DNA of 64,000 bases from NCBI GenBank assembly GCA_029556615.1, contig JAKQDD010000249.1:1-64000 (forward strand). The letters run 5' to 3'. The translations under genes were made by a program, and so were the position numbers. Below, piece by piece: positions 44,163 to 53,203 of the stretch. Source of the stretch: Verrucomicrobiota bacterium. GTDB taxonomy: Bacteria > Verrucomicrobiota > Verrucomicrobiia > Limisphaerales > J093. Below the pieces are notes generated by a model. The model was not told the DNA's origin. It saw only the letters and a list, made by a program, of their open reading frames with translations, and made no database searches. Each line of letters opens with the position of its first letter. The first letter of the stretch is position 1.

Positions 44163-45251
44163 ATGGCGAGCGTGAGGAAGCCGGGGCGAGCCTATGCCGC
44201 TGCCGGGGTGGACATCGAGTTGGGCAACACGGTCAAGGCGACACTTCCGGCGTTGCTGGCGCGGACGCGTCGGCCGGGGGTGATCGGGACGGTGGGCGGT
44301 TTTGGCGGCTTGTTTGCCCTTGACCCTCGGAGGTACCGGCAGCCGGTCCTGGTGGCGAGCGTGGACGGGGTTGGGACGAAGCTGAAGGTGGCCTTTGCCA
44401 TGGACCGGCACGACACGATCGGGCAGGACTTGGTGAACCACTGCGTGAACGACATCGCGGTGCTGGGGGCGGAGCCGCTGTTTTTCCTGGACTACCTGGG
44501 GACGGGCCGGCTCGAGCCGCGGGTGTTCGAGGCGATCCTCCGAGGTTTTGCTAAGGCCTGCGCCGAAAACCGCTGCGCCCTGATCGGAGGCGAGACCGCC
44601 CAGATGCCGGGGTTTTACGGGGCGGGCGAATACGACGTGGCGGGGACGATTGTGGGGGTGGTCGACCGGGGAGCGCTGCGCGACGGGCCGCGGACGATTC
44701 GGGCGGGGGACATGCTGGTGGGGGTGGCATCGAACGGGTTGCACACGAACGGCTATTCCCTGGCGCGGCGGATCTTGTTCGAGCAGATGGGGCTGAAGCC
44801 GAGGGACCGGGTGCCGGAGCTGGGCGGGCGCGTGGGCGACGAGCTGTTGAAAGTGCACGTCAGCTATGGTCCCGTGATCCGGGCGTTGCTCCGGCGCTTC
44901 GAAGGGTCGGGTCAGACGCCGGTGCCGCCGTCGCGGCGGGTGTTAAAGGCGTTCGCCCACATCACCGGCGGCGGGTTTACGGACAATCTGCCGCGGGTTC
45001 TGCCGGCGCGGTGCGATGCGCTGATACGGCGCGGGACATGGGAGGTGCCGCCGGTGTTTCGGCTGCTGGCGGAGCGCGGGGGTGTGGCGGAGGTCGAGCT
45101 ATACCAGGTGTTCAACATGGGGATCGGGCTGGTGGCGGTTGTGGCTCCGGGCTGTGCGGAGGCGGTTCGCCGGCGCATCGCGGCGTCGGGTCACCGCGCC
45201 TGGCTCATCGGAGAGATTGTTCCGGGCACCGGCGTGACGCGAATTGTCTGA
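44163..45251 (+). CDS. purM: Phosphoribosylformylglycinamidine cyclo-ligase
   Basis: AIR synthetase catalyses the ATP-dependent ring closure of FGAM to aminoimidazole ribonucleotide in purine synthesis. The 362-aa protein shows YAAAGVDIELGN, the glycine-rich VGGFGGLFAL, LVASVDGVGTKLKVAF, VNDIAVLGAEPLFFLDYLGTG, ALIGGETAQMPGFY, VGVASNGLHTNGYSLAR and FAHITGGGFTDNLPRVL, all conserved. Length is normal. It is followed 23 bases later by the 667-aa orphan on the same strand, suggesting cotranscription. Confidence 0.96.
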   Translation: MASVRKPGRAYAAAGVDIELGNTVKATLPALLARTRRPGVIGTVGGFGGLFALDPRRYRQPVLVASVDGVGTKLKVAFAMDRHDTIGQDLVNHCVNDIAVLGAEPLFFLDYLGTGRLEPRVFEAILRGFAKACAENRCALIGGETAQMPGFYGAGEYDVAGTIVGVVDRGALRDGPRTIRAGDMLVGVASNGLHTNGYSLARRILFEQMGLKPRDRVPELGGRVGDELLKVHVSYGPVIRALLRRFEGSGQTPVPPSRRVLKAFAHITGGGFTDNLPRVLPARCDALIRRGTWEVPPVFRLLAERGGVAEVELYQVFNMGIGLVAVVAPGCAEAVRRRIAASGHRAWLIGEIVPGTGVTRIV

Positions 45252-45274
45252 GCCGGGTCTCGTTCGAGTAGCGT

Positions 45275-47278
45275 ATGAGCCTTTTTCGGATCGGACCGCC
45301 GCTGTTCGAGCGGGGGGACAATGGACGTCCGCGGACGAACATTGCAACGCTGTTCCTGGATCCGGCGGTGTTGGTGACGACGCCTGGTTTTCACGGCTCC
45401 CAGCGGCTGCGGTTCCTCGAGTGGATGAACGGGGAGCGGGTCCGGCAAGGGCTGCCGGTGCTCGATGCGGCGGCCGAAGCCAGGCTGTGCGAGCAGTCGG
45501 TCGATCTCATCGTGGCGGGCGATGTCCTGCAGATCCGGCCGGATCCGAGTCTCCTGGATGCGGCGTTTGCCGCGGACGAACTGCTTCAGGAGGAGTATCT
45601 CAAGCCCCAGATCCGGTTTCTGAACGTGGATTTGAGCCGCGTCCAGCAGGCGATCAAGGAGCGGGGTGAGCTGTGGCGGATCAGCGCGTTGCCGACGAGC
45701 CGGGCCGAGACAATCCAGCTCATCCAGGGGTCGCGGGTGGCGATCCGGGAGCAGCCGGTCTACTACTACAATGCGTATTCGGGGACCCGCCATTTGACCT
45801 ATGCCGGGTTTGCGAGCCTGGCGCGGTGCCAGCCGGGTGCCCTGGCCCGGCAACTGCAGGAGATCGCCGATCACTGCCGGGCGCTGAACCGTCTGGGCGA
45901 GCCGGAGGTGGCGTTTTTTGCCACGGACGCCTCGTTTGGCCCCGGGGACTTCGCCGGGGTGCGGTTTGTGGACTTGTCGGCGGAGGCGTTGCAGGCGGCC
46001 TACGCGCAGCTGGTGGCGCGGTTCGAGGCGGCGGTTCCGGCGGATCTCCGGCAGGATGATCCCCAGGAGGAATTGTGGCGCACCCGGATGTTCTCGGCGC
46101 TGATCGGGCATCGGGACGAGAGTGCGACCGAGGTGGCGCTGGCGGGGTTGAATCCGGACTTCAACCAGCGCATCCGGTGGTTGCCGGGCGGCCGGTTCGA
46201 GCAGGGGGAGCTGATGGTCGACACGGTGTTCGAGCAGGCCAAGGAACATCCCGAGCTCTCCTGGTTCCAGGGGCTTTGTGACGACAAGGTCCGGGATTTC
46301 ATCTTCAACTTCATGCGGGAGTACGGCCGGATCGAGTACGTCAACGTCGGCCGCATTCTGACCTCCTCGGGTGGCGGATCGAACGAGGGCGGGCGGCGCG
46401 AGGTTTACGTGGCGGAGCTCAAGCAGATGGGCCAGCCCGGTCCGATCACGCGGTTCATGCGGCTGCAGAAGTACGGGGTGCGCGAGCGTCTCGACGAGGG
46501 GAAGGACCTGGCGCGGGCGCTGCTCGAGACGGAGTACTACACGGAGTACATCCTCGATCGGCGGTTGGGGTGTTGGTATCTCGGGATGGCCGTCCGGCTC
46601 GAGGTGAACATGCGCCGGTTCCAGGAGGCTTACCAGGGCACACAGACGGACATGGTGGGGCTGCTGGTGCCGGTGACGTACTTCGAGCGCGCGTATGTGC
46701 CGGGCTTTCCGGCCCGGTCGCTGCCGCGGTCGCGGTATGCGCGTCCGGAGTACGCCCTCCGGTTGGCCCGGCTGCTGGGGGCCGCGGCGGTTCCCAACCT
46801 GATTGTCGGCCGCGCGCGCGAGTCGACGGGCGAGGTCGTGTTCGACCAGGGGGACGAGGTGGTGGTCGAGGACGCCCACGGCCTGCCGGAGCGCATTGTG
46901 GTGACGGACAACGCGGGGTCGTTCGTCGCCTGGCGGCAGGAGAGCCTGCTCGAGTTCGCCAGGGCCTACGCCCGGCCCGTGAACGAGCGAACCGCGTTCG
47001 TGGGGCATCCCCGGGAGTTTGCCGGCGCCTATCTCGAAGCGTTCGAAGCTCGATTCCGCGAGGTCCAGTCGCACTACCGGCAGCATCGTCGGGCGTTCGA
47101 CACGCTGTTCAAGCACCTGCCGTTCGACGAGAAGGGGAGCTACGCCTGCCGGTGGGCCCACGTCCTGCGGCGGTTGGACCAGGCGGACCCGCAAGCGCTC
47201 ACACGGGCGATCGGCACCCACATCGCCGCGCTCCCGTTCTCAGAATTGCCGCAATCGGCGCCTCCCCCGCCGATCTGA
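45275..47278 (+). CDS. 667-aa protein of unknown function downstream of purM
   Basis: A soluble 667-aa protein without signal peptide or membrane helices. I do not recognise a domain. Noticeable segments are GDNGRPRTNIATLFLDPAVLV at the start, EPVAFFATDASFGPGDFAGV-like sequence near 210, ILTSSGGGSNEGGRREVYVAELKQMG (about 367-392), LLETEYYTEYILDRRLGCWYLGMA (about 415-438) and LIVGRARESTGEVVFDQGDEVVVEDA (about 508-533). Codon bias is strongly coding throughout. The gap to purM is 23 bases. The GGGSNEGGR segment could bind a nucleotide or phosphate, but this is speculation. Confidence 0.8.
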   Translation: MSLFRIGPPLFERGDNGRPRTNIATLFLDPAVLVTTPGFHGSQRLRFLEWMNGERVRQGLPVLDAAAEARLCEQSVDLIVAGDVLQIRPDPSLLDAAFAADELLQEEYLKPQIRFLNVDLSRVQQAIKERGELWRISALPTSRAETIQLIQGSRVAIREQPVYYYNAYSGTRHLTYAGFASLARCQPGALARQLQEIADHCRALNRLGEPEVAFFATDASFGPGDFAGVRFVDLSAEALQAAYAQLVARFEAAVPADLRQDDPQEELWRTRMFSALIGHRDESATEVALAGLNPDFNQRIRWLPGGRFEQGELMVDTVFEQAKEHPELSWFQGLCDDKVRDFIFNFMREYGRIEYVNVGRILTSSGGGSNEGGRREVYVAELKQMGQPGPITRFMRLQKYGVRERLDEGKDLARALLETEYYTEYILDRRLGCWYLGMAVRLEVNMRRFQEAYQGTQTDMVGLLVPVTYFERAYVPGFPARSLPRSRYARPEYALRLARLLGAAAVPNLIVGRARESTGEVVFDQGDEVVVEDAHGLPERIVVTDNAGSFVAWRQESLLEFARAYARPVNERTAFVGHPREFAGAYLEAFEARFREVQSHYRQHRRAFDTLFKHLPFDEKGSYACRWAHVLRRLDQADPQALTRAIGTHIAALPFSELPQSAPPPPI

Positions 47279-47739
47279 CCTCCTCCTCCCAAAATCGAAA
47301 TCGGTCTCGGTCTCGGGATCGGTCTCCGCGGGCCGTGGGGTGGCAAGTGGCAAGCGGCGGTGTCCTGAGAGTTTGCGTGCTCTTGCCACTTGCCACTTCG
47401 CGCTTGTCCCCTGCGCCGCGCCGTTGCGTCCTTGCGTTGAATGCCACCGCCCGGAAGGCAACGCAAAGGCTCGAAGACGCCAAGGGGAGAAAAGATGTTC
47501 CCTGGTTTCCGTGTTCCGTGTTCCGCGGTTTGCCTTCTGCTGCTCTGCGCCTCTGCGAGCGCTGCGGGAAAACCTGCAAGCAGATGCACCCGGTCGGTCA
47601 CCGGCCTTGCTGATCTACCGCACCCCGCGGGGTACCCGTCTCCCTCGATCCCTCCCCCGCTCCGGGGTCGCAGGGGGAGGGAAGAACCGGCGCGCGGACT
47701 CCTGTTCGCCGCAGGCGAATCCCGTATTCCCAGCGCAGT
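47279..47739. other. Intergenic region built of several short repeats
   Basis: Contains a short tandem run of ATCGGTCTCGG-like units (about 47299-47327), the inverted repeat at 47341-47395, a block of the GCAAAGGCTCGAAGACGCCAAGG type (about 47460-47490) and CCGTGTTCCGTGTTCCGCGG with GCGCCTCTGCG (about 47505-47560), then a CT-rich REP-like stretch (about 47630-47690). The GCAAAGG-type and GCGCCTCTGCG-type pieces are the same class of intergenic repeat as arrays A and B. No gene is supported. Confidence 0.65.
47341..47395. repeat. Perfect 14-bp inverted repeat
   Basis: TGGCAAGTGGCAAG (47341-47354) and CTTGCCACTTGCCA (47382-47395) are exact complements separated by 27 bases. Each arm contains a tandem GGCAAGT-like half. 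It lies 63 bases after the orphan gene and could act as a terminator hairpin or be a repeat. Confidence 0.85.
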
Positions 47740-47835
47740 CTAGAGTCCTCGGCTTGTGAAACAGGTGGGCAACAGGTCAAGTTTGGCCATTCCGGTTTCA
47801 AACCTCCCCTGCTTCCTTCGAGGACGCCACATTAG
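47740..47835. repeat. Palindromic element, copy D (module 1 only)
   Basis: Runs from TAGAGTCCTCGGCTTGTGAAAC (47741) through CAACAGGTCAAGTTTGG to CGAGGACGCCACATTAG (47819-47835). The right arm is slightly decayed (GCCA for CTCT). The element ends exactly at the base before the stop codon of pheA (CTA on the plus strand, 47836-47838). Confidence 0.85.
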
Positions 47836-48897
47836 CTACTCCGCGTTCGGGTAGGAGCCGAGGACTTTGACGAAGACGCAGTGGCGTTCGAGGTCCTCGA
47901 GGGCTTTGGCGACGCGCGGGTCCTGGGCATGACCGTCGCAGTCGACGAAGAAGAAGTACTCCCAGGCCTTGCGCTTGCTCGGGCGGGACTCGATCTTGGT
48001 CATGTTGATGCGGTACCGGCGGAAGGGGACGATGGCGCCGTGGAGGGCGCCGACGCGGTCGGCGACGCAGAACATGAGGCTGGTGCGGTCGCGCCCCGTG
48101 GGGGGGGGCGACTGTCGGCCGAGGACGAGGAAGCGGGTGGCGTTGGCGGCGTTGTCCTGGACGTTGTGTTCGAGGACGGGCAGGCCGTGTTTCTCGGCGG
48201 CAAGGAGGCCGGCGACGGCGCCGGAGCGTTTGTCCCGGGCGGCGAGTTCTGCGGAGCGGGCGTTCGAGGAGGTCTCGATGGTCTCGGTGTTGGGGAAGTT
48301 GCGTTGGATCCAGCCCCGGCACTGGGCGAGGGACTGGGGATGGATGTAGAGGCGTCGGATCTGGCGCCGGGTGCCGGCGGCCATGAGGCAATGGTGGATC
48401 GGCATGACGATCTGCGCGACGATCTTCAGATCGCTGTCCATGAACATATCGAGCGTGTGGGTGACGATGCCCTCGGTCGAGTTCTCGACGGGAACGACCC
48501 CGAAATCCGCGCGGCGCTTGGCGACGTCGGAGAAGACATCGGCGATGGTCCGGAGCGGGACGTAGCGGAGGCTGGTGCCGAATCGCTGGAGGGCGGCCTC
48601 GTGGGTGAAGGTGGCTTCGGGGCCGAGGTAGGCGATGGCCATCGGTTTTTCGACCGCGAGGGCGCTGGACATGATCTCGCGGTAGATGGCCCGGACCGCC
48701 TCGTTATTGAGCGGGCCGCGGTTCATCCGGGTGACCCGCTGCAGGACGACCCGCTCCCGGTGGGGGGCGTAGATGGACTCGCCGTGCTTGCGTTTGTAGG
48801 AGCCGATTTCGAGCACGTGTTTCGTGCGCTCGTTCAAGAGCCGCACGATGGCGCGGTCGAGATGGTCAATGGCCTTGCGATGGTCCGAGAGGTTCAT
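47836..48897 (-). CDS. pheA: Bifunctional chorismate mutase / prephenate dehydratase
   Basis: The P-protein converts chorismate to prephenate and then to phenylpyruvate for phenylalanine synthesis. The 353-aa protein has an AroQ-type mutase helix domain (LSDHRKAIDHLDRAIVRLLNERTKHVLEIGSYKRKHGESIYAPHRE, about 3-48), a dehydratase domain (IAYLGPEATFTHEAALQRFG, then VVPVENSTEGIVTHTLDMF and a catalytic-type Thr in NATRFLVLG) and a C-terminal ACT domain (LMFCVADRVGALHGAIVPFRRYRINMTKIESRPSK) for feedback by phenylalanine. Start 48897 overlaps scpB by 32 bases; third gene of scpA-scpB-pheA. Its stop touches repeat copy D. Confidence 0.95.
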   Translation of the reverse strand: MNLSDHRKAIDHLDRAIVRLLNERTKHVLEIGSYKRKHGESIYAPHRERVVLQRVTRMNRGPLNNEAVRAIYREIMSSALAVEKPMAIAYLGPEATFTHEAALQRFGTSLRYVPLRTIADVFSDVAKRRADFGVVPVENSTEGIVTHTLDMFMDSDLKIVAQIVMPIHHCLMAAGTRRQIRRLYIHPQSLAQCRGWIQRNFPNTETIETSSNARSAELAARDKRSGAVAGLLAAEKHGLPVLEHNVQDNAANATRFLVLGRQSPPPTGRDRTSLMFCVADRVGALHGAIVPFRRYRINMTKIESRPSKRKAWEYFFFVDCDGHAQDPRVAKALEDLERHCVFVKVLGSYPNAE

Positions 48898-49606
48898 CCG
48901 AAGAGGGGGGCGCAGGGGGTGCTGTCGCATCGCCGGGAGGCGGTTCCGCCGGCGGGGTTTCCGTGGGCAGCGTGAGTTGTTCCGGAGGCGCGGTGGCCAG
49001 TCCCGGGTCCGCCGTCGCAAGGCCCGCCGGGCGCTCGACCGGCAGGCGCCGCAGTTCGTCGGCTGCCGGCAGGCTTTCAAGGTCGCGCAATCCGAAGTAC
49101 TGCAGGAACAGAGGGGTCGTTCCGTATTGCATGGGACGACCGACCACCGCCGCGCGTCCGATGGTCTCGACCAGTCCCCGCTCGACCAGCGTCTGCAGAA
49201 CGCCGTCGACGGACACGCCGCGGATCTGTTCCATCTCGGCCCGGGTGATGGGCTGGCGGTAGGCGATGATGGTGAGCGTCTCAAGGGCGGGCTGGGAAAG
49301 CCGTCCGGGGCGGGTGCGTTCGCCGGCCAGCACCCGGAGCCAGGGGGCGAACTCGGGCCGGCTCACGAACTGCCAGGCTCCGGCCACGCAGGCGAGCCGG
49401 TAGGTGCGGGCGGCGGTCTCGTGGGCCTGACGGAGCGTTTCGAGGGCGGTCTCGATGGCATCGAGTTTGACGTGCTTCCAGGCGCTGCCGGCAGGGTCCT
49501 CCGCGTGTTCGGCGGTGGCGACGAGCAGCGACCGGAGTTCGGACGGGCTCAGGGGCTTCTGGGAGGCGAAGAGAATCGCCTCGAGGATGGACTCGAGTTC
49601 GGTCAT
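48866..49606 (-). CDS. scpB: Segregation and condensation protein B
   Basis: ScpB is the winged-helix subunit of the SMC-ScpAB condensin. The 246-aa protein has ELESILEAILFASQKPLSPSELRSLL, YRLACVAGAWQFVSRPEFAPWL, RLSQPALETLTIIAYRQPITRAEMEQIRGVSVDGVLQTL and GRPMQYGTTPLFLQYFGLRDLESLP, the core of the family. The last 55 residues are a Pro/Ala-rich extension and overlap the pheA start. Its ATG overlaps the scpA stop by 4 bases. Confidence 0.95.
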   Translation of the reverse strand: MTELESILEAILFASQKPLSPSELRSLLVATAEHAEDPAGSAWKHVKLDAIETALETLRQAHETAARTYRLACVAGAWQFVSRPEFAPWLRVLAGERTRPGRLSQPALETLTIIAYRQPITRAEMEQIRGVSVDGVLQTLVERGLVETIGRAAVVGRPMQYGTTPLFLQYFGLRDLESLPAADELRRLPVERPAGLATADPGLATAPPEQLTLPTETPPAEPPPGDATAPPAPPSSDEPLGPSQGH

Positions 49607-50403
49607 GCCGTGGTGGTGGGCGCGGGGCCATCGGCGCCCTCGACAACCTCGATCCGGACTGACTCCGCCGGGGGCGCGTCGGGGGCTGCCGTGAGTTCGA
49701 TTTCGCCAAACGGTTCGGTCTGTGTGGCCTGCAATTGTCGGAGGCGGACGAGCTCGAGCAGGGCGAGGAATGTTACGACGATTTCCGGCCGGCTGCCGGC
49801 TCCATCGAAGAGCTCGGTGAACTTCAGGGAGCCCCGGCGGCCTAGCTGATCGCGGATGAACGTGATTTTCTCGCTGACGGTCCAGCGGTCAGGGACGATC
49901 TCGCGGGTCTCGCGCCGCTCCTGGAACCGTTTCAGGATGGCGCCGACCGCGCCGATCAGGTCGAACAGCGAGACGTCGGTTCGCGCCGCGGGCCGGTCGA
50001 ACACGGGCTTGGGGGGTTGTCGCGCGAAGGTCGCTTCCTGCAGCGTCTCGAGTTCGTGGAGTTGCGCGGCGGCGTCCTTGAACTTCTTGTACTCGACGAG
50101 CTTGCGGATGAGCTCCCAGCGCGGGTCGCTGGCGTCGTCCCCCTCCTCCTCGCCGCCCGGGGCCTGCTGGTCGACCGGCAGGAGCTCGCGGCTCTTGAGG
50201 CAGAGGAGGGTGGCGGCCATGACGAGGAACTCGCCGGCGACGTCGAGGTCGAGCTGGCGCATCAGCTCGACGTACTCGAGGAACTCCGTGGCCAACCGCG
50301 TGAGGTTGACCTGGTAAATGTCGACCTCCTCCTTCTTCACCAGGTAAAGAAGGAGATCGAGCGGGCCCTCGAAGACTTCGAACTGGACCTTGTAATCATC
50401 CAT
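49603..50403 (-). CDS. scpA: Segregation and condensation protein A
   Basis: ScpA is the kleisin that bridges SMC heads. The 266-aa protein opens with YKVQFEVFEGPLDLLLYLVKKEEVDIYQVNLTRLATEFLEYV, the canonical N-terminus, followed by FLVMAATLLCLKSRELLP, a middle acidic linker (GGEEEGDDASD) and a C-terminal winged helix (FTELFDGAGSRPEIVVTFLALLELVRLRQLQA). The ATG at 50403 lies where homology begins. It heads the scpA-scpB-pheA operon. Confidence 0.95.
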   Translation of the reverse strand: MDDYKVQFEVFEGPLDLLLYLVKKEEVDIYQVNLTRLATEFLEYVELMRQLDLDVAGEFLVMAATLLCLKSRELLPVDQQAPGGEEEGDDASDPRWELIRKLVEYKKFKDAAAQLHELETLQEATFARQPPKPVFDRPAARTDVSLFDLIGAVGAILKRFQERRETREIVPDRWTVSEKITFIRDQLGRRGSLKFTELFDGAGSRPEIVVTFLALLELVRLRQLQATQTEPFGEIELTAAPDAPPAESVRIEVVEGADGPAPTTTA

Positions 50404-50491
50404 GCAACCGGAGGAGGGACAGTACCGGCCGGAGCCGCTCTTTGCAATGATGGAGGTTGCGGTGGAATGCCGGCAGGCGTATTCGTCCGTC

Positions 50492-52078
50492 ATGCGCGCT
50501 TTGTTCCTGATCCCGATGATGGTGGTGACAGCCGCCGCCTTGACTGCCCGCGTGGCCGCTGCTGGCGAGGCTCCCGGGGGGACGGACCTCTGGAGTCTCG
50601 CCCGCCGGGAATCGGAGGTCCACCGGTTCTCGACGCTGTTCACGGCGCAGGACGTGCGGGGACGCCTCTCGGGCGAGAGCGGGTTGGCGGCGGCGCTGGA
50701 CTGGTGCAAGCGCACCGCGGTCACCCAGGTCTACATCGAGTGCTTCCGGGACGGCTACCAGGCGGACGGCGCCGCCGTGTCCAACGCCATGGCGCGGTTC
50801 CGCCAGGAAGGCTTCGGAGTCTCCGGGTGCGTCACGCCCACGCGTGTCGGCAAACAGTCCACCGGCTGGAACTTGATCTCGTGCTACACGGACCTGGCCA
50901 CCCAGGATCGGGTGCGCGCCATCTTCGAGTTCGCCGCCCGCCTCTCGGACGAGGTCATGATCGACGACTTCTGGTTCACGGATTGCGCGTGCGCGGCTTG
51001 TGACGCGGCTCGGCAGGCCCGGACGGTGACAGTGGGGGGGAAGACGCACCCGGTGGCGGGGGAGAGCTGGGCCGACTATCGATGCGAGCTGATGCTCCAG
51101 GTCTCGAGGGAACACGTGCTCGGGGCCGCCCGGCGGGTCAATCCGAACGCCCGGCTCATCCTCAAGTACCCGCAATGGTACGACCGGTTCCACGAGCGGG
51201 GCTACGACGTCGCCCGTCAGACCCGCGATTTCGACCGGATCTGGGTCGGCACCGAGACCCGGGATTACCGGGATCCGCGGTGGGGCGGCACCGTGCCGTA
51301 CGAGGCGTATTTCATCATGCGCTGGCTGGGCGACCTCGGCGGGGCGAAGTGCGGCGGCGGCTGGTACGATCCCTACGGCACGACCGAGCGGACCTACCTC
51401 GAGCAGGCGCGCCAGACGGTTCTGGGCGGTGCCCGGGAATCGCTGCTCTTCTGTTATGGGAGCCTGCAGAGCGAAACGGGGCCGCGGAACATCGAGGTTC
51501 TGCGGGCGGAAATCCCCGGCCTGCTGGCGATCGCGAAGGAGGTGCGGCGGCGTCCGGTCGTCGGCGTGGCGGCGTACAAGCCGGCCAGCAGCGCCGCCGA
51601 AGACGAGGCGCGCGTGTTCGATTTTGTGGGCATGCTGGGCGTGCCCCTCGTGCCGTGCTACGAGTTCCCGGCGCGCGCGCCGGCCGCGTTCTTTTCCGTG
51701 CACGCGCTCAAGGACCCCGGGTTGGTCCCGCGGCTGCGGCGGTTCATCCGGGACCGAAGAGCGGTGCTGCTGACGGATGGGCTGGCCGCGCGGCTGACGA
51801 ACCAGGTCGATCTGACGGCCCGGAACGTTCAGGTGCTGCGGGTGGGCGGGGATCCGAAGTCGCTGCTCGCGCTCTCCCAGGGGACGCTGGACCGCCTGCG
51901 GGAGCCGCTGCTGCAGCCGTTTGCAGTCCGGTTCCGGGCGCCCAACCAAGTGGGGCTCTATCTCTTCAAGGACGGCAGTTGGGTGGTCGAGAACTTCAAC
52001 GACCAACCGGTGGACGTGGACATCAACGGGCGCACGCTGAGCGTTGGCGCCCGGGATTGGCGGACGGCGTGGAAGTGA
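50492..52078 (+). CDS. Secreted protein of unknown function, GH-like barrel candidate
   Basis: A 528-aa exported protein with a signal peptide (MRALFLIPMMVVTAAALTARVAAAG). Segments such as AVTQVYIECFRDGYQADGAAV, ARLSDEVMIDDFWFTDCACAACDAAR and NARLILKYPQWYDRFHERGYDVARQTRDFDRIWVGTETRD alternate strands and helices as in a TIM barrel of the glycoside-hydrolase-like type found widely in Verrucomicrobia and Planctomycetes. Candidate acids sit in EVMIDDFWFTD and GTETRDYRD. No family can be named. ATG 50492 is set by the signal peptide; scpA is divergent, 88 bases away. Confidence 0.72.
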   Translation: MRALFLIPMMVVTAAALTARVAAAGEAPGGTDLWSLARRESEVHRFSTLFTAQDVRGRLSGESGLAAALDWCKRTAVTQVYIECFRDGYQADGAAVSNAMARFRQEGFGVSGCVTPTRVGKQSTGWNLISCYTDLATQDRVRAIFEFAARLSDEVMIDDFWFTDCACAACDAARQARTVTVGGKTHPVAGESWADYRCELMLQVSREHVLGAARRVNPNARLILKYPQWYDRFHERGYDVARQTRDFDRIWVGTETRDYRDPRWGGTVPYEAYFIMRWLGDLGGAKCGGGWYDPYGTTERTYLEQARQTVLGGARESLLFCYGSLQSETGPRNIEVLRAEIPGLLAIAKEVRRRPVVGVAAYKPASSAAEDEARVFDFVGMLGVPLVPCYEFPARAPAAFFSVHALKDPGLVPRLRRFIRDRRAVLLTDGLAARLTNQVDLTARNVQVLRVGGDPKSLLALSQGTLDRLREPLLQPFAVRFRAPNQVGLYLFKDGSWVVENFNDQPVDVDINGRTLSVGARDWRTAWK

Positions 52079-52152
52079 GCAAGCCCCGCCTGAGCTCGCG
52101 ACGAAGCAGGGATCTGCCTTTGGGCTTGCGCGGGGAGGCGGCTGGCGGTCGA

Positions 52153-52428
52153 ATGGCGGGCACCCGGATGACACTGATCGAGATTCTGTTGGCGTTGGGG
52201 GCGGCGGCGGTGCTGATCCTCGCGGTGGTGCTGTTTCTGGCGATCGTTCCCGGGCTGCTGGGCGTGCTGGCCGGCGCGATCCCTTTCCTTCTCGCCGTGG
52301 CCGGGCTCTACTCGTGTCTGCGCTCGAAGAAACCGCGGAACGTGAAGGTGCTTTGGGTGATCATCATCGTTCTCGCCCCGATCCTCGGGCCGCTGCTCTG
52401 GTTCCTGTGGGGCAGCGCGAACACGTGA
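52153..52428 (+). CDS. Small PLDc_N-type membrane protein
   Basis: A 91-aa protein with two to three hydrophobic helices (about residues 9-55) and a C-terminal NVKVLWVIIIVLAPILGPLLWFLWG, the phospholipase-D-nuclease N-terminal (PLDc_N) motif that occurs as stand-alone small membrane proteins. ATG 52153 (MAGTRMTL) or ATG 52168. Function unknown. Confidence 0.75.
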   Translation: MAGTRMTLIEILLALGAAAVLILAVVLFLAIVPGLLGVLAGAIPFLLAVAGLYSCLRSKKPRNVKVLWVIIIVLAPILGPLLWFLWGSANT

Positions 52429-52612
52429 GCTCCGATTCACGCGGAAGGGGATTGCCGCAATAACGCGCAAGGACCGCATAAGGAGCGGAGCTTCACCCAT
52501 CCTCTTCTCCCCTTCCCAGGAGGCGAGGGAGACAACATGCCAACATGCCGGGGGGTGGTTTTCCGCTTGCCTTCGGGGGAGACGTTTGGTTCCTTTACTG
52601 CCCTGCGCGGTT

Positions 52613-52688
<76 letters not shown>

Positions 52689-52996
52689 GTTCAGCTGCAA
52701 GGGGATCTCGGTTGCCTCGACTCAAGGAAGCGCGCGACGGCGCTCAGGATCGAATACCTCCAGGTTCATGGCGGCATCGTACGACTACCGTCTCCTCAAT
52801 CGGTCCGGGGTCAGGCTGCGGCTGAAGTCCCGCAGGGCCTTGGGTTCGACATCCCTGGCGGTCCCGGCGACGACATGGCCCAACAGGCTGCGAACGACCC
52901 ACGGGCACCGGCAGGGAATCCGGCGTCCGACCGTGCCCGCGCATCCGAACACGAGACTCGAGGCGGCGGTTCGGTGCAGCGACGGGTTCCATGCCC
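52689..52996. other. Intergenic, no gene recognised
   Basis: The stretch between the tRNA and hicA contains open frames on both strands, one of which reads NPSLHRTAA-like sequence on the minus strand, a spurious translation I have seen between genes in other genomes. No domain, signal or promoter is evident. Confidence 0.5.
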
Positions 52997-53203
52997 TCAC
53001 AGATCATGTTCCGTTAGGTCTGCGATGTTCATCAGCGCACGCAGCAACCCCATCTTCAACGCGCGGTTGGCGTGGACCGTAACCACGATCCTCTCCCGCC
53101 GCCCAGACATCACAAAAATGTGATGGCTCCCGTGAACCCGGGCCAACGTCCAACCTCTCTGGCGTACCACCCTCGCCAACTCCTTGCCCGACACTTGCTT
53201 CAC
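52997..53203 (-). CDS. hicA: HicA-type toxin (mRNA interferase)
   Basis: A 68-aa HicA protein: VSGKELARVVRQRGWTLARVHGSHHIF with the catalytic-type histidine in GSHH, then VVTVHANRALKMGLLRALMNIADL. This double-stranded-RNA-binding-like fold cleaves mRNA. It starts at GTG 53203, overlapping the hicB stop as GTGA. Order is antitoxin first, as in many hicBA pairs. Confidence 0.88.
   Translation of the reverse strand: MKQVSGKELARVVRQRGWTLARVHGSHHIFVMSGRRERIVVTVHANRALKMGLLRALMNIADLTEHDL

Noticed and set aside
47019..47759. 246-codon frame overlapping the end of the 667-aa gene and the repeat region
   Set aside because: Its first part is an alternate frame of the orphan gene and the rest is translation of intergenic repeats.
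52744..53007. Minus-strand frame reading NPSLHRTAA-like protein near hicA
   Set aside because: A recurring spurious intergenic translation without domain or ribosome site; overlaps no supported gene.
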